Assembly: GCA_021848825.1 (NCBI GenBank)
Contig: JAJZTQ010000001.1
Location: 62,001 to 126,000, forward strand
DNA length: 64,000 nucleotides
Direction of reading: 5' to 3'
Source of the DNA: Pseudomonadota bacterium
GTDB lineage: Bacteria; Pseudomonadota; Gammaproteobacteria; Burkholderiales; JABEVD01
Each line of letters begins with the position of its first letter. The first letter of the stretch is position 1. The position numbers and the translations under genes are program-made. The notes beneath the pieces were generated by a model. It had not been told where the DNA came from, did not search any database, and saw only the letters and a list, made by a program, of their open reading frames with translations. This document shows positions 7,602 through 17,531 of the stretch, one piece after another.

Positions 7602-8794
7602 GACCCGATCGTCTCATGGATCCTCGAAATCGCTTTCTCCAGGTTTTCCATGGAAGTCGCGAACGAAAGCCTCATGTAGCCTTCGAGACCGAAAGCCGAA
7701 CCGGGAACCACTGCGACGCCCGCCTTCTCGAGCAGGTATTCGCAGAATGCGATGTCGGTCGCGTCATTGATCCTTCCCTTGCCGTGTAGGGAGGAGATTG
7801 CGCCTCTCGCATCGGCGAAGGCGTAGAATGCGCCTCCCGCAGGAATGCATTTCACGCCGGGGATCTCGTTCAGCTTCTCGACGACGAAAACATGGCGCTT
7901 CCTGAATGCATCGAGCATCGGAGCGATGCAGGACTGGTCCCCGTTCAATGCCGCTTCTGCCGCAACCTGAGAGATCGAAGTGGGGTTGGATGTGCTCTGA
8001 GACTGGACGTTCTCCATCGCCGTGACGATTTCCTCGGGGCCTGCGCAATAGCCTATGCGCCAGCCCGTCATGGAATAGGCTTTCGATACGCCGTTCAATA
8101 CCATGGTCCTGCCGTAGAGATCGGGGCAGGCATTCAGGATGTTGACGAATTTCGTGCCTTCGAGATTGATGTGCTCGTACATGTCGTCGGTCGCGACAAT
8201 TATTTCAGGGTGCTTCCTGAGCACGCTTCCCAGGGCTTCAAGCTCTTCCCTCGTGTAGACTGCGCCGCTCGGATTGCTCGGGCTGTTGATCACGACCATT
8301 TTCGTTTTCTGGGTGATGGCGCCTTCGAGCTGTTCGGGGGTGATCTTGAATCCCTGTTCTATTCCCGCATTCACGATCACCGGCCTGCCTCCCGCGATCA
8401 GAACGATGTCGGGGTAGGAGACCCAGAAGGGCGCGGGGATGACGACTTCGTCGCCATCGTCTATCGTTGCGAGCGCGAGGTTGAAAAAGCTCTGCTTGCC
8501 CCCACATGAAACCAGTATCTGCCTTGCATGGTATTCGAGACCGTTGTCCCGCTTGAATTTTTCCGCTATCGCCTGCTTGAGGCCAGGGGTTCCGCCCACC
8601 GCGGTGTATTTGGTGAAGCCGCGCCTTATCGCCTCTATCGCGGCATCCTTGATATGCTGAGGGGTGTCGAAGTCGGGTTCGCCTGCGCCCAGGCCGATGA
8701 TGTCACGGCCCTCCGCCTTCAATCTGGCTGCTTTTGCCGTCACGGCAAGCGTTGGGGAAGGTTTGATGGCCTTGACGCGGGTCGAGAGTTTCAC
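7598..8794 (-). CDS. aspC: aspartate aminotransferase-type PLP enzyme (class I)
   Basis: The 398-residue protein is a fold-type I aminotransferase of the Ib aspartate/prephenate aminotransferase type, transferring the amino group between aspartate and 2-oxoglutarate. Visible signatures are GLGAGEPDFDTP near the N-terminus, NSPSNPSGAVY around the PLP ring, and KAYSMTGWRIGY with the PLP-binding Lys. I choose GTG 8794, with GAGG six bases upstream; the longer TTG start adds only four residues. The gene is divergent from uvrB with about 50 bases between. Related enzymes can also act on prephenate or aromatic amino acids, so the symbol is provisional. Confidence 0.9.
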   Translation of the reverse strand: MKLSTRVKAIKPSPTLAVTAKAARLKAEGRDIIGLGAGEPDFDTPQHIKDAAIEAIRRGFTKYTAVGGTPGLKQAIAEKFKRDNGLEYHARQILVSCGGKQSFFNLALATIDDGDEVVIPAPFWVSYPDIVLIAGGRPVIVNAGIEQGFKITPEQLEGAITQKTKMVVINSPSNPSGAVYTREELEALGSVLRKHPEIIVATDDMYEHINLEGTKFVNILNACPDLYGRTMVLNGVSKAYSMTGWRIGYCAGPEEIVTAMENVQSQSTSNPTSISQVAAEAALNGDQSCIAPMLDAFRKRHVFVVEKLNEIPGVKCIPAGGAFYAFADARGAISSLHGKGRINDATDIAFCEYLLEKAGVAVVPGSAFGLEGYMRLSFATSMENLEKAISRIHETIGS

Positions 8795-8844
8795 GGTGAT
8801 CCTCAAATGTTAGAATTGCCCTTTGTTGCCTTTGAATTATACCG

Positions 8845-10842
8845 ATGATCGTCACTTTCCCCAATAGCGCCTACCGCCTTCACCAGCCCTTTGCGCCATC
8901 CGGCGACCAGCCCGAGGCGATAGAAAAACTGGTCGAGGGCGTGAATTCAGGGATGCGCTTCCAGACCCTGCTGGGCGTGACAGGCTCAGGCAAGACCTAC
9001 ACCATGGCGAACGTCATCGCGAGGCTCGGGCGTCCCGCCATCATCATGGCGCCGAACAAGACGCTTGCGGCGCAGCTCTATTCGGAAATGCGCGATTTTC
9101 TCCCCGAGAATGCGGTTGAATATTTCGTATCGTATTACGACTATTACCAGCCGGAAGCCTATGTTCCGTCCCGGGACCTCTTTATAGAAAAGGATTCCTC
9201 GATCAACGAGCATATCGAGCAGATGAGGCTTTCCGCCACGAAATCGCTGCTGGAGCGTCCCGACTGCGTGATCGTCGCGACGGTTTCCTCAATCTACGGC
9301 ATTGGAGACCCTGTCGACTATCACGGCATGATTCTCCACCTGAGGGAAAGCGAGAAGGTTTCCCAGAGGGAGGCATTGCAGAGGCTGGTTGCGATGCAGT
9401 ACGAGCGCAACGACGTGGAATTCAGGCGAGGGGTTTTCAGGTCCAGAGGCGACATCCTCGACATCTTCCCCGCGGAAAGCAGCGAACTCGCGCTGCGTGT
9501 CAGCTTCTTCGACGATGTCGTCGAATCGCTTTCGCTTTTCGATCCCCTCACCGGCCACGTGAAGCAGAAAGTCTCGCGATTCACGGTCTATCCTTCCAGC
9601 CATTACGTCACCCCGAGGAGCACGACGCTGCGCGCGATAGAGGCCATCAAGAGCGAGCTCAGGGAAAGGGTCAGGTTTTACCAGAAGGAAAACAAGCTGG
9701 TCGAAGCCCAGAGGATAGAGCAGAGAACGCTTTTCGATCTCGAAATGCTGAACGAGCTGGGATTCTGCAAGGGCATCGAAAACTATTCCAGGCATCTCTC
9801 CGGAAGAAATCCCGGCGATCCGCCTCCGACCCTGATCGATTACCTTCCTCCCGATGCGCTGATGATCGTCGACGAGAGCCATGTCACCATTCCCCAGATA
9901 GGCGGCATGTACAAGGGGGACAGGTCGAGGAAGGAGAATCTCGTCGAATACGGCTTCAGGCTTCCCTCCGCGCTCGACAACAGGCCCTTGCGCTTCGACG
10001 AGTTCGAAAAAGTGATGAGGCAGACCATTTTCGTCTCGGCAACGCCTGCCGATTACGAGGGGAGGCACCAGCAGCAGGTTGTGGAGCAGGTGATCAGGCC
10101 GACCGGGCTTGTCGACCCCATCCTCGAGGTGAAACCTGCTTCGACGCAGGTCGACGACCTGATGTCGGAAGTCAGGCAATGCGTGGACCGGAACGAAAGA
10201 GTGCTCGTCACCACGCTCACGAAGCGCATGGCGGAAGATCTCACGGATTATTTCTCGGACCATGGCATCAAGGTCAGGTATCTCCATTCGGACATCGGGA
10301 CGGTCGAGCGCGTCGAGATCATCAGGGATCTGAGGCTCGGGGTATTCGATGTGCTGGTGGGGATCAACCTGCTGAGGGAAGGGCTGGATATTCCGGAAGT
10401 GTCCCTCGTCGCGATACTCGATGCCGACAAGGAAGGCTTCCTGAGGTCGGAGCGCTCCCTGATCCAGACGGTAGGGCGAGCGGCGCGGCATGCAGGTGGG
10501 CGAGCCATCCTCTATGCGGATGTCATGACAGGATCGATGCAGCGCGCGATTGCGGAAACGGAGAGAAGGAGAAGAAAGCAGATCGCCTACAACGAGGCGC
10601 ACGGCATCGTTCCTGTCGGCGTATCGAAAGCGATCAGGGACATGATAGACGGCGTTTACGAGGAGCAGGCGCCGACCGGACAGGAAAAATACCTTTCCAT
10701 GAGCGAGGAAGCGCTCTCGAAGGAGATCAGGCGTCTGGAGAAGGAGATGCTTGCCGCCGCCAAGAACCTGGAATTCGAGAAAGCCGCAGCCCTCAGGGAC
10801 GAACTCCACGCCCTTCAGAAGCAGGTGTTCGGCGGCGCCTGA
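8845..10842 (+). CDS. uvrB: excinuclease ABC subunit B
   Basis: UvrB is the helicase-like damage-verification subunit of nucleotide excision repair. The 665-residue product has normal family length. It has the Walker [11 protein letters not shown] (about 44-53), the beta-hairpin region [15 protein letters not shown], helicase motifs including [21 protein letters not shown] and QTVGRAARH, and a C-terminal UVR domain around the last 35 residues that contacts UvrC. No LexA-type box is apparent in the short divergent gap upstream. The 3' end overlaps the convergent neighbour by 28 bases. Confidence 0.98.
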   Translation: MIVTFPNSAYRLHQPFAPSGDQPEAIEKLVEGVNSGMRFQTLLGVTGSGKTYTMANVIARLGRPAIIMAPNKTLAAQLYSEMRDFLPENAVEYFVSYYDYYQPEAYVPSRDLFIEKDSSINEHIEQMRLSATKSLLERPDCVIVATVSSIYGIGDPVDYHGMILHLRESEKVSQREALQRLVAMQYERNDVEFRRGVFRSRGDILDIFPAESSELALRVSFFDDVVESLSLFDPLTGHVKQKVSRFTVYPSSHYVTPRSTTLRAIEAIKSELRERVRFYQKENKLVEAQRIEQRTLFDLEMLNELGFCKGIENYSRHLSGRNPGDPPPTLIDYLPPDALMIVDESHVTIPQIGGMYKGDRSRKENLVEYGFRLPSALDNRPLRFDEFEKVMRQTIFVSATPADYEGRHQQQVVEQVIRPTGLVDPILEVKPASTQVDDLMSEVRQCVDRNERVLVTTLTKRMAEDLTDYFSDHGIKVRYLHSDIGTVERVEIIRDLRLGVFDVLVGINLLREGLDIPEVSLVAILDADKEGFLRSERSLIQTVGRAARHAGGRAILYADVMTGSMQRAIAETERRRRKQIAYNEAHGIVPVGVSKAIRDMIDGVYEEQAPTGQEKYLSMSEEALSKEIRRLEKEMLAAAKNLEFEKAAALRDELHALQKQVFGGA

Positions 10843-11945
10843 TCGAGCATGCTTTCGAATGCAGAGAAGAGCTTCTGCATGGCAGGCTTCTTGTAGGGAA
10901 AGAATTCGGGCGGGTCCATGTCGTGGACAAATGCCCTGTTGTCGACTTCGAAAAGGAGCAGCTTTCCCTCGAATTCGCCGCAGTCGATCACGAAATAATC
11001 CAGGCCTATCCTTTCGAAAATCCTCTCAAGGGCTCTTGAATGTCTTTTCCCGAAAGAGAATTCGGTCATGAATTCGGCTTCCTCTGCGCGCTTTTCAATG
11101 CTCTTTTCCATTTCGGAATTCCTGTAGCTGACCATCCAGCTATGATTGATCGCCAGATGGCAGGGATAGGGTTTTCCTTTCACCATGGCTATCCTGTATT
11201 TCCTGTAAAAACCGTCCCGGCTCCTGTAGTCGACATAGCTGGAGGCATAGAAGATTTCTTCATCCATCCTCGAGAGGTAATTTTCGACCTCTTCTTGAGT
11301 TTCGAATCTTTCGAGGTTGCGGCCCGCATGCGAATCGACAGGTCTCGCAATAAAAGGGAAAGATTTCGAGGAGAGGCTGTTCCTGGAAATCTTTTCGGTA
11401 TGGGGAACGAAGAGCCCTTCGATCGGGGAAAGGAGCCTGCAGGCATTATCCCTTGCGGTTTCCAGAATCCTTTCAGGCCGGTTCAATACCGGCTTAGGCC
11501 AGTTCTCGAGATTTTTTGAAACCTTCTTGAGAAGATCCACGGAATCGGAGGATTCGCCCATCGCGACGAACAGGCTGTCGTGCTCGGGCATCGCTTCAGG
11601 CAGAAGAAATTCGTCTGACGAATAAAAAAGCAGCAGATCCGTTTCGCTCACGAGAAAATCGACAGGCGTGTTGTCCTGCATGTCGCCTTCCTTCATCAGC
11701 ACGAGCAGGCGTCTTTTGGGGTTTTCGCAGCGAAGGGTGAAAATTCGCCTGAAATGAAGCGCCTTTTTCTGCATTTCGAGCGATTCGTCCTTTTTCCCGA
11801 AAAGCTGGAAGACGCAGGAAAGGCCCATCATCATGTCGGCGGGATCAGGGTTCGTTGCCGCCCTGTCGACAAGCGCCTGGAGCGGCATGCCGGTGAGCGC
11901 GAGCCTCATCAGTCCGGCGACACCGATGAGGGGTGAGGGATTCAT
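10815..11945 (-). CDS. ATP-grasp-like protein with N-terminal TPR-like segment
   Basis: This 376-residue protein has a helical TPR-like N-terminus ([20 protein letters not shown], then KALHFRRIF). The central and C-terminal parts read like a RimK/glutathione-synthetase-type ATP-grasp fold: [29 protein letters not shown], a conserved [10 protein letters not shown] strand and [30 protein letters not shown] near the end with acidic metal ligands. The substrate is unknown. The ATG at 11945 has a GGAG eight bases upstream; the longer frame to 12053 runs into the neighbouring promoter. Its 3' end overlaps uvrB. Confidence 0.7.
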   Translation of the reverse strand: MNPSPLIGVAGLMRLALTGMPLQALVDRAATNPDPADMMMGLSCVFQLFGKKDESLEMQKKALHFRRIFTLRCENPKRRLLVLMKEGDMQDNTPVDFLVSETDLLLFYSSDEFLLPEAMPEHDSLFVAMGESSDSVDLLKKVSKNLENWPKPVLNRPERILETARDNACRLLSPIEGLFVPHTEKISRNSLSSKSFPFIARPVDSHAGRNLERFETQEEVENYLSRMDEEIFYASSYVDYRSRDGFYRKYRIAMVKGKPYPCHLAINHSWMVSYRNSEMEKSIEKRAEEAEFMTEFSFGKRHSRALERIFERIGLDYFVIDCGEFEGKLLLFEVDNRAFVHDMDPPEFFPYKKPAMQKLFSAFESMLDQAPPNTCF

Positions 11946-11962
11946 TCGGATGCTCCATCTGA

Positions 11963-11968
11963 TATAAT
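11963..11968 (+). promoter_or_regulatory. -10 box (TATAAT) in the divergent promoter region before the LMW phosphatase
   Basis: A consensus TATAAT lies 29 bases before the phosphatase ATG, with a weak TTCATT 16 bases further upstream. The 52-base gap must also serve the divergent ATP-grasp-like gene, so the two promoters probably overlap. Confidence 0.4.
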
Positions 11969-11997
11969 GCAGATTGAATATTAACACTTTGAAGTAA

Positions 11998-12468
11998 ATG
12001 AAAAAAGCAAGCGTTCTCTTCGTCTGCATGGGCAACATATGCCGCTCACCCACCGCAGAGGCGGTTTTCAGGCAGAAAATAGAAGCGGCAGGACTATCGG
12101 ATGATATCCTCGTCGATTCTGCGGGAACACATGATTACCACATAGGCCATTCCCCCGACGAGCGCGCGGCGCGCGCGGCGAGGAGCAGGGGATACGACAT
12201 GAGCGGGATCAAGGCAAGGCAGGTCGAGAGGGGAGACTTTCTGAAATTCGACTACATCCTCGCCATGGACAGGCAGAACCTCGCGATGCTTCAGCGCGTG
12301 GCCGGACCTGAACTTCAGGGAAAGGCCAGGCTCTTCATGGAATTCTCGAAGGAATTCACCGAGAAGGAAGTGCCTGACCCCTATTATGGCGGCGCCAGAG
12401 GGTTCGAGCGGGTGCTCGACATGGTAGAGAGCGCAGCCAGCGGATTGATCGAGGAAATCCTCTCCTGA
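11998..12468 (+). CDS. low-molecular-weight protein tyrosine phosphatase
   Basis: The 156-residue protein matches the LMW-PTP family. The P-loop CMGNICRSPTAEA supplies the nucleophile Cys10 and Arg16-Ser17 (C-X5-R-S), and the general acid Asp lies in VPDPYYGG. Such enzymes dephosphorylate tyrosine-phosphorylated proteins, for example exopolysaccharide tyrosine kinases, or arsenate-like substrates. No kinase partner is adjacent. The stop codon directly abuts that of the convergent rne gene. Confidence 0.94.
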   Translation: MKKASVLFVCMGNICRSPTAEAVFRQKIEAAGLSDDILVDSAGTHDYHIGHSPDERAARAARSRGYDMSGIKARQVERGDFLKFDYILAMDRQNLAMLQRVAGPELQGKARLFMEFSKEFTEKEVPDPYYGGARGFERVLDMVESAASGLIEEILS

Positions 12469-14739
12469 TCAATCCGCCCGCTTGGTTTCGACCTGCATCA
12501 GCGGTTCGTTTTCGATCGGGACGATGTTCCTTGTCCTTCTCCTGCGAGGCTTTGCGCGCTCCATTTCGAAAGGCGTCTCCACAGGCTTGAGCTTTCCGGG
12601 ATCCGTCTCGACCTGCTCGAGCGCTTCCTTCTGGACCACTTCCATGGCGACTTCCATCTTTCTGGGCTTCGCATATTCGATGATCGCCTCGATCGGCTTC
12701 GATTCAGCTGCCTGGTCTGGCTTTTCCGCTGCCGCAGGCTTAGGTCTTGCGTATTCGATCGTTGCTTCTATCGCCCCGGCAGGAATGGCCGATGCCGTCT
12801 CGACAGCCTGGATCGGCTTCTCGGCACGCTCACCCTTTGACCTGTCGCGCCTTCTCCTGCTGCGCTTGCGTCCTTCTCCCTGAGGCTTCTCCGCTTCGAC
12901 TGCCTCGACTGCGGGCAGCGGTTTCTCTCGCTCGGGTTTCTCGGGCCTCTCGGTCTTTTCGCGCTCGGGGAGCGCTTTCCTTTGAGGCGCAGGTCGCTTC
13001 GCTTCACGCTCCGGACGACGCGGCTTCGGGGTTTCAGGCTTGGGAGCGGGCTTCGGAGGTTCCGCTTCCTCTACCTTGAACCAGGAGAACATCTTCTCCA
13101 GGAAGGTCTGTTTTTTCGGTTCGGCCCTGACAGGAGCCGGCTGCTCGGGCGTGATGCCCTTCACTGCCGCCTGCTGCCTTGCCTTTGTTTCCTTGACGGG
13201 TTCGCCCAGGGCTTCTTCCAGCGGTTTTTCGACGAGCTGGTAGCTCACCGCTTCCGAACCGCCGACCTCGTCGTGCCTGAGCCTCGTGATCGTGTAATTC
13301 GGGGTTTCGATATGCATGTTGGGGATCAGGACCACATTCACCTTGAGGCGAGACTCGATCGAGTAGATGTCGGACCTTTTCTCGTTCAGCAGGAAGGTCG
13401 CAACGTCGACCGGAACCTGGGCCCGGATCATGGCGCTGTTCTCCTTCATCGCCTCTTCCTGGATGATCCTGAGGATGTGCAGCGCGGAGGATTCGATGCC
13501 CCGGATATGGCCTGTTCCATGGCAGCGCGGGCAGGGCATGTGACTCGATTCGCCGAGCGAAGGCTGCAGCCTCTGGCGGGAGAGCTCGAGCAGCCCGAAG
13601 CGGGAAATCTTGCCTGTCTGGACGCGCGCCCTGTCGTACTTGAGCGCATCCTTCAGTCTGTTTTCGACTTCCCTCTGGTTCTTCCCGCTTTCCATGTCGA
13701 TGAAGTCGATCACGATGAGGCCGCCCAGATCCCTCAGTCTCAATTGCCTTGCGATCTCGTCCGCGGCCTCCAGATTGGTGTTGAAGGCGGTCTGCTCGAT
13801 ATCCGCACCCTTGGTGGCGCGCGCCGAATTGACGTCGATCGAAACCAGCGCCTCGGTGTGATCGATCACGATCGCGCCTCCCGACGGGAGAGTAACCGTC
13901 CTGGAATAGGCTGTCTCGATCTGGTGTTCGATCTGGAATCGGGAGAAGAGCGGGATGTCGTCGCTGTAATACTTGACCCTGTTGACATTGGAAGGCATCA
14001 CATGGCTCATGAACTGCCTGGCCTGCTGGTAGATGTCGTCGGTGTCGATCAGGATCTCGCCGATATCCTGGTTGAAGTAGTCCCTTATGGCCCTGATCAC
14101 CAGGCTGCTCTCCTGATAGATCAGGAAGGCGCCGCTCTGCTGCCTGGATGCGCTCTCGATGGCGGTCCAGAGCTGAAGCAGGTAATTGAGGTCCCATTGC
14201 AGTTCCTCGAGAGACCTGCCTATCCCCGCCGTTCTGGCGATGATGCTCATGCCGTGAGGGATCTCGAGCTGGGCCATGACATCCCTGAGCTCGTTCCTGT
14301 CTTCTCCCTCGATTCGGCGCGATACGCCCCCGCCCCTGGGATTGTTGGGCATCAGCACGAGATAGCGCCCGGCCAGGCTGATGAAAGTGGTCAGCGCGGC
14401 GCCCTTGCTGCCGCGCTCGTCCTTGTCGACCTGGACGATGACTTCCTGCTTTTCCTTCAGCACATCCTGTATCCTGGCGCGGCCCAGGTCGATGTTTTCC
14501 CCCCTGAAATTGCTTTTGGCGATTTCCTTGAAGGGCAGGAAGCCGTGCCTTTCCCCGCCGTAATCGACGAATGCGGCTTCCAGGCTCGGTTCTATTCTTG
14601 TGATGACTCCCTTGTATATATTGCTTTTTTTCTGTTCCTTGCTAGCTGATTCGATATCCAGGTCAATCAGCTTTTGACCATCGACTATCGCGACCCTGAG
14701 TTCTTCGGATTGGGTCGCATTGAACAACATGCGTTTCAT
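12469..14739 (-). CDS. rne: ribonuclease E
   Basis: RNase E is the main endoribonuclease for mRNA decay and rRNA/tRNA processing. The 756-residue product has an S1 domain around 39-120, the 5' sensor/RNase H-like region, the metal-binding Asp in VSIDVNSARATKG and in VIDFIDMES, and the zinc link CPRCHGTGH joining protomers. The C-terminal third (from about residue 540) is Pro/Lys/Glu/Arg-rich and low complexity, with arginine-rich blocks such as RKRSRRRRDRSK, as expected for the degradosome scaffold and RNA-binding region. It shares no intergenic base with the convergent phosphatase gene. Confidence 0.96.
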   Translation of the reverse strand: MKRMLFNATQSEELRVAIVDGQKLIDLDIESASKEQKKSNIYKGVITRIEPSLEAAFVDYGGERHGFLPFKEIAKSNFRGENIDLGRARIQDVLKEKQEVIVQVDKDERGSKGAALTTFISLAGRYLVLMPNNPRGGGVSRRIEGEDRNELRDVMAQLEIPHGMSIIARTAGIGRSLEELQWDLNYLLQLWTAIESASRQQSGAFLIYQESSLVIRAIRDYFNQDIGEILIDTDDIYQQARQFMSHVMPSNVNRVKYYSDDIPLFSRFQIEHQIETAYSRTVTLPSGGAIVIDHTEALVSIDVNSARATKGADIEQTAFNTNLEAADEIARQLRLRDLGGLIVIDFIDMESGKNQREVENRLKDALKYDRARVQTGKISRFGLLELSRQRLQPSLGESSHMPCPRCHGTGHIRGIESSALHILRIIQEEAMKENSAMIRAQVPVDVATFLLNEKRSDIYSIESRLKVNVVLIPNMHIETPNYTITRLRHDEVGGSEAVSYQLVEKPLEEALGEPVKETKARQQAAVKGITPEQPAPVRAEPKKQTFLEKMFSWFKVEEAEPPKPAPKPETPKPRRPEREAKRPAPQRKALPEREKTERPEKPEREKPLPAVEAVEAEKPQGEGRKRSRRRRDRSKGERAEKPIQAVETASAIPAGAIEATIEYARPKPAAAEKPDQAAESKPIEAIIEYAKPRKMEVAMEVVQKEALEQVETDPGKLKPVETPFEMERAKPRRRRTRNIVPIENEPLMQVETKRAD

Positions 14740-15042
14740 TATTCATTTTCTCCCGCGCTCTTGACACGGGCAAAACTGCGCAAATCATGCGCTTCAACAT
14801 TCAAACATCAGCCATCTATTCGGTGTAGGCATGGCGCTTCGCATATATGAATCGGGTTTGCCTAAAACCTGCCCGGAGGGAAGGGATGAAAATTTTACTT
14901 GTGCCTTGAGCGCGCAAATCAATTATTATCGCTACTTTGTCTGGTGAGCGAACTTAACCATGGTTCCAAAAATTCGTGGTCGCTTGAAGCGAGCGGTCCA
15001 GGTTTGCAGGGCGCAAACCCAAGATAGTCAAGTATAAGCAAA
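14740..15042 (-). promoter_or_regulatory. rne leader / rne-rluC divergent intergenic region
   Basis: About 300 bases separate the divergent rne and rluC starts, and I see no ORF worth calling. In E. coli a long rne 5' UTR mediates autoregulation by RNase E; the length here would allow the same, which is inference. The part near 14915-14935 is AT-rich (CAATTATTATC) and may hold promoters. An inverted pair GTTTGCAGGGCGCAAAC (about 15002-15018) precedes rluC. Confidence 0.4.
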
Positions 15043-15978
15043 ATGAGCGAGGCATGCAAAGATTCTGTCACGAGACAGGCAGTTGCGGAGGATGAGGCGG
15101 GGCAGCGCATAGACAATTATCTTTTCAGCCGGCTGAAGGGTGTCCCCAAGAGTCATGTCTACAGGATATTGAGAAGCGGCGAAGTCAGGGTGAACAGCAA
15201 GCGCGTCGATGCGACATATCGCCTGAAGTCCGGCGATCTTCTCAGAATTCCGCCGATTAGGATGGAAGAAAAGAAACAGAGGGTGCTTCCGAAATTCGAA
15301 ATCCCCATCCTTTTTGAAGACGATTTCCTGATTGCGCTCGACAAGCCTGAAGGAATTGCCGTACACGGCGGAAGCGGCGTGAGCTTCGGCGTGATCGAGC
15401 AGCTCAGGGCGAGCCGGCCCGAGGCGAAATTCATCGAACTCGTTCACAGGCTGGATCGGGATACATCAGGCGTGCTGCTCCTTGCAAAGAAACGTTCAGC
15501 GCTTCTCGAACTTCATCGGCAGATCAGGGAAGGAAAGACAGGGAAATATTATTTTGCCGTCGTTTCGGGCAAATGGCAGAATCGCAAACAGGATGTGAAG
15601 CTGCCGCTTCGCAAATACCTGACCGAGTCCGGGGAAAGAAGGGTGGCTGTCCAGGAAGAAGGCCTCCCTTCCAGGACGGTTTTCAGCCTCGTCGAGCAGG
15701 GGGACAAGGCCAGCCTTCTCGAAGCCAACCTCAAGACGGGAAGGACACACCAGATCAGGGTGCATCTTGCCCATATCGGATTTCCCATCCTGGGGGACGA
15801 CAAATACGGTGACTTCGCGCTCAACAGGGAATTGGCGAGAACAGGCTTCAAAAGGATGTATCTGCACGCCTGGAAATTGTGCTTTACTCATCCTGGGGGC
15901 GAGGCGATGACGGTGGAATCGCCGCTTCCTGCCGGATTCAGAAAATTGATGAATGAATTGAATGGAAAAGAATTTTGA
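15043..15978 (+). CDS. rluC: 23S rRNA pseudouridine synthase RluC-type
   Basis: The 311-residue protein has an N-terminal S4 RNA-binding domain (AGQRIDNYLFSRLKG, then SGEVRVNSKRV) and the RluA-family catalytic motif VHRLDRDTSGVLLLAKK with the active Asp of HRLD. Further conserved strands are GRTHQIRVHLAHIGFPILGD. The combination of S4 domain and motif fits RluC, which modifies positions around 955/2504/2580 of 23S rRNA in E. coli. It overlaps the following HAD gene by 17 bases, an arrangement common next to rluC in betaproteobacteria. Confidence 0.94.
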   Translation: MSEACKDSVTRQAVAEDEAGQRIDNYLFSRLKGVPKSHVYRILRSGEVRVNSKRVDATYRLKSGDLLRIPPIRMEEKKQRVLPKFEIPILFEDDFLIALDKPEGIAVHGGSGVSFGVIEQLRASRPEAKFIELVHRLDRDTSGVLLLAKKRSALLELHRQIREGKTGKYYFAVVSGKWQNRKQDVKLPLRKYLTESGERRVAVQEEGLPSRTVFSLVEQGDKASLLEANLKTGRTHQIRVHLAHIGFPILGDDKYGDFALNRELARTGFKRMYLHAWKLCFTHPGGEAMTVESPLPAGFRKLMNELNGKEF

Positions 15979-16627
15979 TTTGATCGTTTTCGACTGGGAT
16001 GGCACCCTGATGGATTCCGCAGAGGCAATCGTCAGATCGATCAGAGCTGCCAGTCTCGATGCGGGTTTTGCTGCGCCCGAGCCTCATGAGGCTCGCCACA
16101 TCATCGGACTTGGGCTGATGGAAGCGATGGCGCACCTTTTTCCGGATGCCGACGAGGAGGGATGCAAGCGGCTGTCCGATTGTTACAGGCGACGTTACCT
16201 GAAGGCATGCGAGGAAGGGATCCATCTGTTCGAAGGGGCTGAAGAAGCGGTTTCAGGATTGCGCGAAGCCGGGTTTCTCCTCGCCGTTGCGACAGGGAAG
16301 GGGAGGCGCGGGCTCAATTCGGCCTTCGAGATTTCCGGCATCGGGCATTACTTCCATGCCAGCCGCTGTGCCGACGAATCCTTCTCCAAGCCCCATCCGG
16401 GCATGCTTTTCGAGCTGATGGAAGAACTCGACACGGTTCCCGAGAGAACGCTGATGATAGGGGACACCACGCATGACCTGCAGATGGCCAGGAACGCAGG
16501 GGTTTCCAGCGTCGCCCTCGCGCACGGCGCGCATCCGAGGGAAAATCTTGAACCATTGGACCCGCTTGCCTGTCTGAACGGATTCGATGAATTGAGAACA
16601 TGGTTCGAAAGGAATTTGCATGTCTGA
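15962..16627 (+). CDS. HAD-IA family phosphatase (phosphoglycolate phosphatase-like)
   Basis: The 221-residue protein shows the four HAD motifs: nucleophile Asp in VFDWDGTLMDS (motif I), Thr in AVATGKGRRG (motif II), Lys in FSKPHPGM (motif III) and the acidic pair in MIGDTTHDLQMA (motif IV). A helical cap lies between motifs I and II. This is the Gph-like subfamily, but substrate range cannot be read from sequence. It overlaps rluC by 17 bases at its 5' end and the S49 peptidase gene by eight at its 3' end, so the three are probably translated in series. Confidence 0.88.
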   Translation: MEKNFDLIVFDWDGTLMDSAEAIVRSIRAASLDAGFAAPEPHEARHIIGLGLMEAMAHLFPDADEEGCKRLSDCYRRRYLKACEEGIHLFEGAEEAVSGLREAGFLLAVATGKGRRGLNSAFEISGIGHYFHASRCADESFSKPHPGMLFELMEELDTVPERTLMIGDTTHDLQMARNAGVSSVALAHGAHPRENLEPLDPLACLNGFDELRTWFERNLHV

Positions 16628-17531
16628 GAACTGGGAGAGGGATACGCTGGAGAAGCTCGCCTTTTCGGCGCTGCAGGAACAGAGGAGGGCGAGGCACTGG
16701 GGAATATTCTTCAAGTCGCTCGCCTTTGCCTTTCTTTTCGCCCTGCTTTTCCTCGCCTACAGGGGGCAGAACGAGCCTGCATTCACGGGGAACCATACCG
16801 CGCTCGTCAAGATAAGCGGCGTCATTAGCGCCAATGCGGCTGCCAATGCAGACGACATCGTGGACAGCCTGGATGACGCTTTCGAGGACAAGGGCACGAA
16901 GGGGGTGATATTGCAGATAGACAGCCCCGGAGGAAGCCCAGTCCAGGCGGGACAGATCAACGACGAGATCACGAGGCTGAGGAAGAAATATCCTAAAATC
17001 CCGATCTATGCCGTGGTCGGGGACATGTGCGCATCAGGGGCCTATTATATCGCTGTCGCAGCAGACAAGATCTATGTCGACAAGGCGAGCGTCGTGGGCT
17101 CGATAGGGGTGCTGATGGACGGGTTCGGCTTCACTGGAACGATGCAGAAGCTGGGTGTGGAGAGAAGGCTTTTGACGGCAGGGGAAAACAAGGGCTTTCT
17201 CGACCCCTTTTCTCCCATGAACGACAAGCAGAAAGCCTATGCGCTTTCGATGCTGGAGGAGATCCACAAGCAGTTCATCCAGGCCGTGAAAGCGGGAAGA
17301 GGAAATCGCCTGAAGGAAACGCCGGACATGTATAGCGGCCTGGTCTGGACAGGCGAAAAAAGTCTCGAACTCGGCCTTGCCGATGCCTACGGCACGACCG
17401 ACTCCGTGGCCAGAGAGGTCATCGGCGCGAAGGAAATAGTCGACTACACGCCGAAGGAGAATATCGCACTTCGTTTCGCCAAGAAGTTCGGCGTGACTTT
17501 GGGAAGCTCGCTCCTTGACTCGCTGCGCTAG
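16620..17531 (+). CDS. sppA: S49-family signal peptide peptidase (SppA-type)
   Basis: A cytoplasmic N-terminus is followed by one membrane segment (about residues 31-46) and a single S49 protease domain. The catalytic Ser139 lies in GDMCASGAYYIA and the likely general base Lys191 in ENKGFLDPF. The spacing of 52 residues matches the Ser/Lys dyad of Bacillus SppA. SppA degrades cleaved signal peptides in the inner membrane. The 303-residue length fits the short single-domain form, not the double-domain E. coli protein. Its stop overlaps that of the convergent methyltransferase by four bases. Confidence 0.9.
   Translation: MSENWERDTLEKLAFSALQEQRRARHWGIFFKSLAFAFLFALLFLAYRGQNEPAFTGNHTALVKISGVISANAAANADDIVDSLDDAFEDKGTKGVILQIDSPGGSPVQAGQINDEITRLRKKYPKIPIYAVVGDMCASGAYYIAVAADKIYVDKASVVGSIGVLMDGFGFTGTMQKLGVERRLLTAGENKGFLDPFSPMNDKQKAYALSMLEEIHKQFIQAVKAGRGNRLKETPDMYSGLVWTGEKSLELGLADAYGTTDSVAREVIGAKEIVDYTPKENIALRFAKKFGVTLGSSLLDSLR

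Noticed and set aside
8795-8844. LexA (SOS) box upstream of uvrB
   Set aside because: No CTGT-N8-ACAG-like sequence in the 50-base gap.
9289-10809. A 506-codon open frame on the - strand
   Set aside because: Antisense to uvrB; long antisense frames are common at this GC content and codon bias. No motifs.
12982-14649. A 555-codon open frame on the + strand
   Set aside because: It lies entirely antisense to rne, has no ribosome site or family motif, and its composition is the mirror of the RNase E codons.
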